This document shows positions 7,993-15,629 of a stretch of 64,000 bases of DNA, piece after piece. Each line of letters opens with the position of its first letter. Within the stretch, counting starts at the first letter, position 1. A program made the position numbers and the translations under genes. The stretch is from positions 33,710 to 97,709 of the forward strand of contig CANHQR010000003.1 of assembly GCA_947462815.1 (NCBI GenBank), in the 5' to 3' direction. The notes under the pieces are model-generated. The model did no database searches, had not been told where the DNA came from, and was given only the letters and a program-made list of their open reading frames with translations. The stretch comes from Pseudobdellovibrionaceae bacterium. Its GTDB lineage: Bacteria > Bdellovibrionota > Bdellovibrionia > Bdellovibrionales > JAMPXM01.

Positions 7993-9366
7993 TTATCGCG
8001 AACCGAACAGCTCGTCGACTTTCTTGCGGCGATAAGCAAAGATTTGACCCACATCCTGAGCCACTTTCCAACGCCCACCCCAATCTCCCAAAAAGCCTAA
8101 GGGCAGGCGGAACAACACCCGATCGCGCATCAACGTCCCGCCGGCCAACGGTTCAAACTCATGCGTATGGTGCCATAGGGCGTAAGGCCCCTTGAGCTGC
8201 GTGTCGACAAACTTCACGCCAGGCACCCAATCCTCGATTCGGGTGCGCCACCCCAAAGGTAGGCCGTGTAGACTGAGGCGATAATCAATCAAGGTCCCTT
8301 GGCCAATCTCCGCCGTGGATTTGCCGAGCACCGAGAAGTTCAAAAACGGCGGCGTGAGCGTTTCAAGATTTTTCTCGTCGCAAAAAAAGGGGAAGATTTC
8401 ATCCGGAGTTCGCGGCACCCATTGCTCGGCAAACATTTCATGAGTCCGACCACGCAAGTCCCTCAGCAAGTCCTGCAGAGCTGAACCCACTGAAGTGAAT
8501 TTGAACTGATAACCTAATTCGAGAGCTCGCCGCGGTATCACTCGCTGGCTCGCCAAGAGAACGGACGCCATCTCGCCCCACAAGATCTTCAATCCCACGG
8601 CAGGGACCGGAGGGCCCGATCGAACATCCAGAGCTCGACACAATTCTTCATGAAACTCGGCCTGACGAGTCTCGGCCGGAGCGACGCCATTGATCACACC
8701 TTGCACATTTTGATTTTCAATCGCCCACAGAATCAGCCCGACCTCATCGTCCAGGTGGATCCAGGGAAAAAAGGACTGACCGTCACCAAGGCGACCGCCG
8801 AGATGCTCGCGATAAATGGGCAGCATTTTGACCAAGGCGCCCCCGCGGGACGATAGGACAACACCTGTTCGGACCGCAATTTTCCGGCAAGTCAGTGGCT
8901 CAATCTCGGCCTCCCAATCCTTGCAGACTTGCGCCAAAAAGCCCTCGCCACACGCGGCACTCTCGTCGCATTCTCGCTCACCGGCATCTCCATAGAGACC
9001 AACCGCTGAACCCAATAAAAATACCTTCAGCGATTTTCCGTGCTGCAAGACGGACTTCACGAGAGACCGCGTGCCAAGGACACGCGTATCGCGAATCCGC
9101 TGCTTTCTTTCATCGCTCCAGCGACCTTCGGCGACCGGCTCCCCAGCGAGATGTATCAGACCTTCCACGCGCTGAAGTGCCTCGGCTGGAACGCTGTCTT
9201 CGTGAGACCACTTCCAAATCTCAGCCGGAAACGGGAGCAGCTGACGAACCTTCTCACGATCACCTCGCGCCAAAACGACAACTTCATGCCCACGTCGAAC
9301 CAACTCACGACCCACATTTTGGCCGATCAATCCGGTTGCACCCGTCAGTAAGATTCTCATTCGCAA
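7993..9366 (-). CDS. TIGR01777-type epimerase fused to an SRPBCC (cyclase/START-like) domain
   Basis: A 457-residue two-domain protein. Residues 1 to about 300 form a TIGR01777/YfcH-type SDR: MRILLTGATGLIGQNVGREL is the Rossmann motif, followed by VEGLIHLAGEPVAEGRWS, GSAVGLYGD and FFPWIHLDDEVGLI, all hallmarks of this subfamily. Residues from about 305, beginning THEMFAEQWVPRTPDEIFPF, form an SRPBCC domain (NLETLTPPFLNF, TLIDYRLSLHGLPLGWRTRI), a hydrophobic-ligand cavity fold. Fusions of these two domains occur in other bacteria. The substrate is unknown; the SRPBCC half suggests a lipid or other hydrophobic ligand. It is the first gene of the minus-strand run ahead of the cinA-like gene and trmH, and faces the AT-rich region at 9367-9822. 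Confidence 0.85.
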   Translation of the reverse strand: MRMRILLTGATGLIGQNVGRELVRRGHEVVVLARGDREKVRQLLPFPAEIWKWSHEDSVPAEALQRVEGLIHLAGEPVAEGRWSDERKQRIRDTRVLGTRSLVKSVLQHGKSLKVFLLGSAVGLYGDAGERECDESAACGEGFLAQVCKDWEAEIEPLTCRKIAVRTGVVLSSRGGALVKMLPIYREHLGGRLGDGQSFFPWIHLDDEVGLILWAIENQNVQGVINGVAPAETRQAEFHEELCRALDVRSGPPVPAVGLKILWGEMASVLLASQRVIPRRALELGYQFKFTSVGSALQDLLRDLRGRTHEMFAEQWVPRTPDEIFPFFCDEKNLETLTPPFLNFSVLGKSTAEIGQGTLIDYRLSLHGLPLGWRTRIEDWVPGVKFVDTQLKGPYALWHHTHEFEPLAGGTLMRDRVLFRLPLGFLGDWGGRWKVAQDVGQIFAYRRKKVDELFGSR

Positions 9367-9544
9367 AGTCCTCCGCGCTGCGCGCTGATTCGACCAGTCT
9401 GCCCGATTTCAGGTGATATTTCACATCATCGTAAACTAATCCAACGAAAACTGAATCCTGACATTCATCACAATGGTACAGTTTATAACATTATGAATCA
9501 TACTAAATCGATACTCGTAAATTACTGAAATTACATAATTTAGC

Positions 9545-9580
9545 TCAATATTCAATCTTTTATTGATTATTGAATATTGA
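9545..9580. repeat. Perfect 12-bp inverted repeat, candidate operator
   Basis: TCAATATTCAAT (9545-9556) and ATTGAATATTGA (9569-9580) are exact reverse complements separated by 12 bases. The arms are AT-only apart from two G/C positions each, the size and composition expected of a dimeric winged-helix regulator's site. There is no adjacent T-run of the kind a terminator would have. It lies 243 bp upstream of a GbsR/MarR-family gene, so autoregulation is a reasonable guess. Confidence 0.6.
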
Positions 9581-9672
9581 CCAACTAAACTAACTCAGAC
9601 ATTTTTAATCCGGTTTTTGGGAACGGATTTTTAAGTGATCTTAAAAAGCGCTCGGGAACCCCGCCCGAGCCC

Positions 9673-9738
9673 GAAACTGACTCTGAAGTCGACTCTGAAG
9701 TCGAAACGGAAGTCGGAACTGAAACTGAGTCTGAAGAT
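9673..9738 (+). repeat. Degenerate hexanucleotide repeat, 11 units
   Basis: Eleven uninterrupted 6-bp units follow one another (GAAACT, GACTCT, GAAGTC, GACTCT, GAAGTC, GAAACG, GAAGTC, GGAACT, GAAACT, GAGTCT, GAAGAT). Read on the plus strand they would encode a Glu/Asp/Ser/Thr/Val run, but that frame has no ATG, GTG or TTG start after the stop at 9586 and ends at 9742. It sits 85 bp upstream of the regulator gene, most likely within its untranslated leader or promoter. Confidence 0.7.
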
Positions 9739-9822
9739 GTCTGAAGATGAATGAGATCGAAATCTGATCCGTAGAGCGAAGAGCCAGATGACTCTGAACG
9801 TGCACCAGCGAAGGAGGCGACG

Positions 9823-10548
9823 ATGAGACAAGAAGGAACACTTCCCGAAATGCAAGAGTTGGCCGAACAGATTGGTGAGTTCATTCACTACTGGGGCTTT
9901 AAGAGAATTCACGGAAAAATCTGGACGCACTTGTTTCTCGCCGAACGCCCCCTCGACGCCGCCGATCTCGTTCGACAGATGAAGATCTCGAAGGCGCTCG
10001 TGAGCATTTCGCTTCGCGAACTGATGGAGTATGAAGTCATTGAAGAAGTCGGCAAGAGCGCTCGGGGAACCCACCTTTACCGCCCCAACCCCGACATCTT
10101 GAAGGTGATCTTGGCCGTGCTCCGCAGCCGCGAAAAGCGAATGCTCACGCGCATTCAAGCTGCAGCCGAGGCCTTAGAACGAACCGCGACGCACGATCGT
10201 CAAGACAACGAGTTGAGCGACAAAGCACTTGGGCAACTCGGCGCCCTCGTCACGAAAGCGCAAATGGGACTCGAAAACTTTATCTCGCTCCGGTCTGTGG
10301 ATTTCGGAGAATGGCGACAAGCCTTCATCACCACCGACTTGAAAGAAGAAGCTGAGCTACGCTCAAAGTCGGTGGTGGCCCCGAGCTCGCGCCGTAAAGA
10401 TGAATCGGATGTCGAAAGCTCACCGGTCAGCGGGGGCACAAGCAGCATGAGCTCGGGCGTTTCTGCGGCAGCCGTGTCGCCAACCGCGAGCGATACTCCA
10501 CCTGTTCTCTCCTCAGGACAGGGCATCGGCTTTCGCATATATAAGTAA
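9823..10548 (+). CDS. GbsR/MarR-family transcriptional regulator (paralog 1)
   Basis: A 241-residue winged-helix regulator of the GbsR branch of the MarR superfamily. The N-terminal helix IGEFIHYWGFKRIHGKIWTHLF is typical of the branch; the recognition region is LDAADLVRQMKISKALVSIS, then the wing and GTHLYRPNPD. A helical dimerisation region follows. The last 60 residues are Ser/Thr/Pro-rich and look disordered. A strong AAGGAGG sits ahead of the ATG. The DNA-binding half is clearly paralogous to the protein at 12105-12614 (shared GDF/GEF-I-YWGFK, LDAADL, KISKAL-SIS, LFLA). Characterised GbsR proteins repress osmoprotectant uptake or synthesis genes, but here the neighbours are a photolyase and carotenoid genes, so targets are unknown. 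Confidence 0.8.
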   Translation: MRQEGTLPEMQELAEQIGEFIHYWGFKRIHGKIWTHLFLAERPLDAADLVRQMKISKALVSISLRELMEYEVIEEVGKSARGTHLYRPNPDILKVILAVLRSREKRMLTRIQAAAEALERTATHDRQDNELSDKALGQLGALVTKAQMGLENFISLRSVDFGEWRQAFITTDLKEEAELRSKSVVAPSSRRKDESDVESSPVSGGTSSMSSGVSAAAVSPTASDTPPVLSSGQGIGFRIYK

Positions 10549-10591
10549 GGTATCGAGTCTCGGGCTCGTCGCGACGATTGAAGCGAATTCA

Positions 10592-10617
10592 ACAAGGCGG
10601 CCCAAGGGTCGCCTTGT
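10592..10617. terminator. Hairpin between convergent regulator and photolyase genes
   Basis: Arms ACAAGGCG (10592-10599) and CGCCTTGT (10610-10617) pair perfectly around a 10-base loop, 43 bp after the regulator stop and 12 bp beyond the photolyase stop. The plus-strand side is followed by GCTTTT. It could end both converging transcripts, though the T-run is short. Confidence 0.5.
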
Positions 10618-10629
10618 GCTTTTGGAAGC

Positions 10630-11961
10630 TCACCTTTCCTTAACTGCGGCGTAGGCCTGCAAAGCTCGCTGACGAGCCATGGAATGTTCGATCTGCGGCT
10701 CAGGGTAACTTCGGCTCTGCCATTCAGGCACCCATGTTTTGACGTAATCCATCTGAGGATCAAACTTCTTAGCCTGAAGCTCTGGGTTGAAGATGCGAAA
10801 ATAGGGAGCCGCATCGCACCCGCACCCAGCGACCCACTGCCAGTTACCGTTGTTGGACGCCAATTCAAAGTCCAACAGTCGACGGGCAAAATAAGCCTCT
10901 CCCCAACGCCAATCCACCAAACCATGTTTCACAAGATAACTCGCTGCGATCATCCGCACACGATTGTGCATGAAACCCGTTGCATTCAGCTCACGCAAAC
11001 CGGCGTCCACAATCGGCACACCTGTTCGCCCCTCGCACCAAGCCGCAAAAAATTCTTCGTTATTCAGCCACTGGATTTGCTCATAGGCCGGCTTGAAGGA
11101 GGAGCCAACGACTCTGGGAAATCGCCAAAGGATCTGCATGAAAAATTCGCGCCAAATCAACTCGTTGAGCCATGTGTCCGCCCTGAGCTCCAGAGCCTTA
11201 GCAACCAGCTGGCGAATCGACACCGTCCCGAAACGTAAGTGCACACCCAACCTGGATGTACCCAGCCGATCAGGTCGATTCCGTTGTTCCGCATAATCCT
11301 CGAGGATCTTCGTTGCAACGCGAGTCGAGGGAAAACTCAACTGCGTCTCAGCAAAGCCGATCTCTTGCAAACTCAAAGACTGCAACCTCAGCTCCGTATA
11401 AGCACCTTCATAGGGACGACAAGCCTCCTTTTCGATTTCGAAAGTGCGCTCGGCCAGACGGGCCCGCCACTTTCGACTAAAAGGCGTGAAGACGGTATAA
11501 GCATGACCGTCATCCTTTTGAACTTCGTCTTTTGCAAAGATGACCTGGTCTTTAAAGCTATGAAACTCCACCCCGCGCTCTTGGCAAAGCTCGCGAACTT
11601 TTTGATCGCGAGCAAGGGCCGTCGGCTCGTAATCCTCGTTCACAAATACCGCCACTACCCGGCCGAATTGCGAGTTCGCCTTGAGCTGGCCCGAGAGAAT
11701 CTGGCGCCAAACCTCGATCGGCCTCCCTTGCAACATCCAAAATCCACCCTGGCGGCGCTCCGCAAGCTGCGTGACCTGTCGATGCAGAAAGCTCACGCGA
11801 GCGTCATCACGATCCTCGAGGCGGCCTAGAATATCGTGGTCAAAGATGAACAAGGGCAAAACACGGCACCCCCGCTCCTTTGCATACCGCAGAGCTCGAG
11901 AGAGACCACGCTGATCTTCATCACGCAGGTCGCGCCGATACCAAAAAAGAACAATTTCCAT
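10630..11961 (-). CDS. phrB: Deoxyribodipyrimidine photolyase
   Basis: A 443-residue photolyase/cryptochrome protein. The N-terminal alpha/beta antenna-binding domain starts with VLFWYRRDLRDED. The C-terminal FAD-binding domain carries RADTWLNELIWREFFMQIL, then GRTGVPIVDAGLRELNATG-FMHNRVRM and the stretch ending WQWVAGCGCDAAPYFRIFNP, including the Asn and Trp residues that contact FAD and DNA in class I cyclobutane-dimer photolyases. It repairs UV-induced pyrimidine dimers using blue or near-UV light. It is convergent with regulator paralog 1 and divergent from regulator paralog 2 (143-bp shared upstream region), which suggests that one or both regulators control it. A (6-4) photolyase is less likely from the motifs. 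Confidence 0.92.
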   Translation of the reverse strand: MEIVLFWYRRDLRDEDQRGLSRALRYAKERGCRVLPLFIFDHDILGRLEDRDDARVSFLHRQVTQLAERRQGGFWMLQGRPIEVWRQILSGQLKANSQFGRVVAVFVNEDYEPTALARDQKVRELCQERGVEFHSFKDQVIFAKDEVQKDDGHAYTVFTPFSRKWRARLAERTFEIEKEACRPYEGAYTELRLQSLSLQEIGFAETQLSFPSTRVATKILEDYAEQRNRPDRLGTSRLGVHLRFGTVSIRQLVAKALELRADTWLNELIWREFFMQILWRFPRVVGSSFKPAYEQIQWLNNEEFFAAWCEGRTGVPIVDAGLRELNATGFMHNRVRMIAASYLVKHGLVDWRWGEAYFARRLLDFELASNNGNWQWVAGCGCDAAPYFRIFNPELQAKKFDPQMDYVKTWVPEWQSRSYPEPQIEHSMARQRALQAYAAVKER

Positions 11962-12104
11962 TCGCTCAGCTTAACTCAAGACCGGACCATCTCACCAATC
12001 CCACCGCTTCATGACAGAAAAAGTTAAATACCGATGTGCCAGGTCCACAGCATTCAGACATCGCAGCACTTGCAGACCCCTGCCGATTCACCTAACTTCA
12101 GCAA

Positions 12105-12614
12105 ATGTCCGACAAACACAAACCCTCTCCCGAGCTCGACGACGTCGTTTCGCAAATTGGCGATTTCATCGAGTATTGGGGCTTCAAAAATGTACATGGG
12201 CGAATCTGGGCCCACCTGTTTCTTGCAGGATCGCCGCTCGACGCCGCAGATCTCTGTGAACGCCTCAAGATCTCTAAGGCCCTCGCCTCGATCTCAATCA
12301 ATGATTTGCTCGAGTACGAAGTCATTCTCACGGCCCCTCGAAAGACGGATCGCGGCACTCTCGCCTACGAGGTGAATCCGCGCATCTCCGAGGTCATTTC
12401 GAATGTGGTGCGCAAGCGCGAGCGCCGTATGCTCGCCCGCCTATCGGCCGCAACCCGCGTACTCGTTTCGCTGCCGACAGACCTACAGGCCGGCTGCCCG
12501 GTCCAAGCGGAGCGAGCCAAAGAACTCCACGACATGGTGCAATCAGCCGAAAAGACCTTGGACAGCCTCCTGCAGCTCTCGGGCGGTCTCTGGGGAAGCA
12601 AATCGGGCAACTGA
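12105..12614 (+). CDS. GbsR/MarR-family transcriptional regulator (paralog 2)
   Basis: A 169-residue winged-helix protein closely related to the first two thirds of the regulator at 9823-10548: IGDFIEYWGFKNVHGRIWAHLF, LDAADLCERLKISKALASIS and RERRMLARLSAATRVL all have direct counterparts there. It lacks the long Ser/Thr/Pro tail of that protein. The ATG at 12105 follows GCAA with no strong Shine-Dalgarno sequence. It is transcribed divergently from the photolyase gene. Two copies flanking one photolyase suggest a local duplication that kept both copies, possibly forming heterodimers or dividing operators between them; that is inference. Confidence 0.78.
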   Translation: MSDKHKPSPELDDVVSQIGDFIEYWGFKNVHGRIWAHLFLAGSPLDAADLCERLKISKALASISINDLLEYEVILTAPRKTDRGTLAYEVNPRISEVISNVVRKRERRMLARLSAATRVLVSLPTDLQAGCPVQAERAKELHDMVQSAEKTLDSLLQLSGGLWGSKSGN

Positions 12615-12704
12615 GCCTCGCCCACCCCTCTTGTTCAACATGAGATTTTCTAAACTCGAGACGAGACTCGCGACCTTTGCGCTTTCGAGTGATAATAAGA
12701 AGAT

Positions 12705-14150
12705 ATGGCTTCCCGTACGATCTCGACCAATATGAGCCAAATTGATGAGCAAGCCGAGCTGCGCACAGGGCTATTCATGCGTGCCCTCACGCTTTGCAAG
12801 CTGGGGTTCGATTTGGCTCGTCAAGGCCAAGGCCGAGCCCTCTGGAAGAGTCTCGCCGACCCACAACTCAGCTCCTGTAGCGAGGCGGAGCGCGAAGCCC
12901 AGCTCTTGCGCCTCAAGTCTCTCGCCGACCAAATGTCCAAGGAGCTCGGTGCGCTCAAAGGCTCGGCCATGAAAGTCGGGCAAATGCTGTCGATTTACGG
13001 CGAACAGTTTTTACCCGAAGAAGTGAACTTGGTTCTCAAGCGACTGCAGTGCTCAGCCCCCTCGTTAGCTTGGTCAGAGATCGAACCTCAACTTCGACAA
13101 GAGTTGGGCGAAAAACTGATGCAGCTTTCCGTCGATGAACAGCCACGTGCCTGCGCCTCCATCGGACAAGTTCACCACGCCCGGGAAGTCGAGAGCGGCC
13201 GACCGCTCGCTCTTAAGATTCAGTATCCACAGATGGACCGCGCCGTCCGCGCCGACCTCAAGGTACTCAAAGTTTTGATGGGTATGGCCAGGGCCCTCGG
13301 CCAAATTCCCAACCTCACTCACCTGATCGAAGAAGTGGAGGCCTTGCTTGCCCAAGAGCTCGACTACCTTCGCGAAGCTGAGTACGCGGAAAGCTTTCGC
13401 CAGGCCATTCAACAAAACCCAAAAATCAGGGGAAGCTTTATTGTTCCCCAAATTCACCATCAGTTTTCGACGGCCCGAATCCTGAGCATGGATTGGATCG
13501 ATGGCGATCGATTTGATTCAGCGGAAGTCGCGGACCTATCCGAGGCTCGCCGCACCCAGCTCGCTCACGCGCTCATAGAACTCTACCTCTTTGAGCTATT
13601 CGAATTCGGGCAACTCCAAACAGATGCTCACATCGGAAACTTCAGAGTGGTCCGTGGCTCCGACGGAGTTGAAGCGGACCGTATTGTGCTGTTCGACTTT
13701 GGAGCCACGAGGAAACTGAGCCCCGAATTCATGCGCAGCTACAAGCGAATGGTTCGTGGAGCGCTCTATGAGCAACGCGAAGAAGTTTTGGCCGGCGGAC
13801 TCGCTTGCGGGTTCCTTCGCGAGGACGATCCCCCGATCGTGCGCGATGAGTTTTTCAAACTTTGCCAATTGGTACTAGAGCCATTCCGAGGCGGGAAAAC
13901 GGATGCGAAAGCGGCTGACCAAGACGCATCTTTTGAGCCTTACGATTGGAAATCTTCAGACCTGCCAAAGCGTCTCGCCGATCAACTCGCGGCGGTGATC
14001 GCCGCTCGCGAGTTTCGCTTACCGCCCACCGAGGTGATTTTCATCGATCGCAAGGCTTCGGGGCTTTACTCGCTTCTCACGACGTTGGGGGCCCGAACCC
14101 AAGCGCGCCCCTTGCTCGAACGCGCGCTTAGCGAACCAGATCGCGCGTGA
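12705..14150 (+). CDS. AarF/ABC1/UbiB (ADCK) atypical kinase-like protein
   Basis: A 481-residue protein of the UbiB/ADCK family. The family-specific KVGQ sits at residues 90-93 (K-x-G-Q motif) followed by ACASIGQVHHA, the Ala-rich nucleotide loop that replaces the usual kinase P-loop. LALKIQYP supplies Lys171, TDAHIGNF (306-313) is the catalytic-loop equivalent, and DFGATRK has the metal-binding Asp331. Proteins of this family support ubiquinone or other isoprenoid-lipid metabolism. No C-terminal transmembrane pair like that of E. coli UbiB is evident. A second ATG at 12732 is also possible. It lies between a regulator gene and the convergent acyl-CoA dehydrogenase gene, with which its 3' end overlaps by 23 bp. 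A role in quinone or carotenoid lipid metabolism is conjecture. Confidence 0.85.
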   Translation: MASRTISTNMSQIDEQAELRTGLFMRALTLCKLGFDLARQGQGRALWKSLADPQLSSCSEAEREAQLLRLKSLADQMSKELGALKGSAMKVGQMLSIYGEQFLPEEVNLVLKRLQCSAPSLAWSEIEPQLRQELGEKLMQLSVDEQPRACASIGQVHHAREVESGRPLALKIQYPQMDRAVRADLKVLKVLMGMARALGQIPNLTHLIEEVEALLAQELDYLREAEYAESFRQAIQQNPKIRGSFIVPQIHHQFSTARILSMDWIDGDRFDSAEVADLSEARRTQLAHALIELYLFELFEFGQLQTDAHIGNFRVVRGSDGVEADRIVLFDFGATRKLSPEFMRSYKRMVRGALYEQREEVLAGGLACGFLREDDPPIVRDEFFKLCQLVLEPFRGGKTDAKAADQDASFEPYDWKSSDLPKRLADQLAAVIAAREFRLPPTEVIFIDRKASGLYSLLTTLGARTQARPLLERALSEPDRA

Positions 14151-15330
14151 TGTTTTTTTGATGCGCTTCGAGTGTACCGCCACCAATCTCCAAGAGCTTG
14201 GCATCTCTCCACAAGCGCTCCACCACGTACTCACCCACGTAGCCATAACCGCCCAAAACCTGAATCGCTCGATCGGCGATGTTCTTTCCGAGCGTCGTCG
14301 CGATCAGCTTCACGCCATCAGAGTCCAACCGATTGCCCGCAGCATCGAGACGCATGCGTCGAGCTGTGTCGTATACATAGCAAGCCGAGGCGCGGTATTC
14401 CGCATAGCTTTCCGCGATATGCCGTTGAATTTGCCCAAAGCTATGCAGGGGCTGCCCAAATGCATGCCGCTCCTTAGAGTACTTCACCATAGCATCAAGG
14501 GAACGACGGGCGATCCCCAATGCCATTGCCGCAAGCGTCACGCGTTCAATTTCCAAGTTCCGCATCATGTGATGCATCGACGAACCTTCGGCGCCAATGA
14601 GATTCTCTTTTGGCACACGGCAATTGTTGAATACCAACTCCGCCGTATTCGAGGCGCGCATGCCCATTTTGTCGCGAATTTTCTGCCCGACTTCAAAACC
14701 GGCAAATCCCTTTTCGACCAAGAATGTCGAGAGTTGCGGCTTGCCGTTCTTTGTACCTGTTCTTGCGTAGACCCAAACAAAGTCTGCGGGGGTCCCTGCA
14801 TCATCGATGCATCCGTTGGTGATCCACATCTTTTGTCCGTTGAGAACGTAGTGGTCACCCTTCAAATCAGCGGTAGTTTCCATGCCGAGTACATCGGTAC
14901 CGTAATTCGGCTCTGACATGGCCATAGCACCCACGGCCGATCCGTTGCAGACGCTCGGCAACACACGCTGCTTTTGCTCTTCGCTGCCGTTCACAGCCAT
15001 GTTGTTCACGAACAACATGGAGTGGGCGAGATAGGCCAAACAAAACCCAGGATCGCTCGCCGAGAGTTCTTCATGTGCAATCACGGCCGCTAAGGGGTCT
15101 AAACCCGAACCGCCATAGGCCTCCGGTACAGTGATCCCCAAGAGACCCAGCTCGCCCAACTTGCGAAACAGAGGCAAATTGAAGCGCTCGGCACGATCAT
15201 GTTCCAGGGCCTGCGGCTCGACTTCGGCGACGACGAAGGATCGAATCGTTTCTCGCAACATTTTGTGCTCTTCCGTAGGATTGAAGAGATCAAAACTCGT
15301 CAGGTTCACGCTCGTGTCATGCTGCGCCAT
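14128..15330 (-). CDS. Acyl-CoA dehydrogenase (isovaleryl/long-chain type active site)
   Basis: A 400-residue flavoprotein. GAMAMSEPNYGTDV and KMWITNG are the two FAD/substrate signatures, and IQVLGGYGYVGEYVVERLWRDAK is the C-terminal family signature. The catalytic Glu in the YEGT-type loop of short- and medium-chain enzymes is replaced: here the loop is LEIGGGTLEAH. Glu262 in NLEIERVTLAA instead matches the helix-G Glu used as base in isovaleryl-CoA and long-chain dehydrogenases. The start at 15330 is chosen for the AGGAGG five bases upstream; an earlier ATG at 15351 has no such site. It would oxidise a branched or long acyl-CoA and pass electrons to ETF. No other beta-oxidation gene is nearby. 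Confidence 0.88.
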   Translation of the reverse strand: MAQHDTSVNLTSFDLFNPTEEHKMLRETIRSFVVAEVEPQALEHDRAERFNLPLFRKLGELGLLGITVPEAYGGSGLDPLAAVIAHEELSASDPGFCLAYLAHSMLFVNNMAVNGSEEQKQRVLPSVCNGSAVGAMAMSEPNYGTDVLGMETTADLKGDHYVLNGQKMWITNGCIDDAGTPADFVWVYARTGTKNGKPQLSTFLVEKGFAGFEVGQKIRDKMGMRASNTAELVFNNCRVPKENLIGAEGSSMHHMMRNLEIERVTLAAMALGIARRSLDAMVKYSKERHAFGQPLHSFGQIQRHIAESYAEYRASACYVYDTARRMRLDAAGNRLDSDGVKLIATTLGKNIADRAIQVLGGYGYVGEYVVERLWRDAKLLEIGGGTLEAHQKNITRDLVR

Positions 15331-15505
15331 ACGCCTCCTCGCGACAATCACTCGGAATCAACAACCTCGCGCGCTCAAGGTCAAGCCTCGTCTTGGAGAT
15401 CGCCAACTCACCGCCCGGGCCAACTCCCTCAGATTAAAGCGCGTTACAGCCCTCGATTGATGCAAGTTTGATCAGATTTCCGCCATCCTCCCGCTGCAGC
15501 TCAGA

Positions 15506-15534
15506 TTGACGATTTCATACCCCACGCGCATCAT
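15506..15534 (+). promoter_or_regulatory. Candidate sigma70-type promoter for the carotenoid operon
   Basis: TTGACG (15506-15511) and CATCAT (15529-15534) are separated by exactly 17 bases, about 95 bases before the crtY start. The -35 box has five of six consensus bases and the -10 box four. Nothing else in the 299-bp gap before crtY looks more like a promoter. Confidence 0.45.
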
Positions 15535-15629
15535 AGGAAGCTTTTCAAGAGATTGGTCAAAAGGCTGGACAATTTCCGCCGCCAAAATCAAGAGAGTCCG
15601 CCAAGACAATTCACGGGTGAGGGAGCATT

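Larger units (their letters stand above)
9367..9822. other. Gene-free AT-rich divergent intergenic region
   Basis: No gene is supported here. From about 9415 to 9640 the sequence is visibly far richer in A and T than its surroundings. It holds the 12-bp inverted repeat at 9545-9580 and the hexanucleotide repeat at 9673-9738. It separates the minus-strand epimerase gene from the plus-strand GbsR-type regulator and must contain promoters for both, but no pair of promoter boxes stands out. Confidence 0.7.

Noticed and set aside
9589..9742. Acidic Ser/Glu repeat frame as a small gene
   Set aside because: There is no ATG, GTG or TTG between the stop at 9586 and the repeat, and no ribosome-binding site.
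15536..15558. ECF-sigma type promoter (GGAA ... GGTC) before crtY
   Set aside because: The spacing between the two elements is about 14 bases, shorter than the 16-17 typical for ECF promoters, and a better sigma70-like pair lies just upstream.
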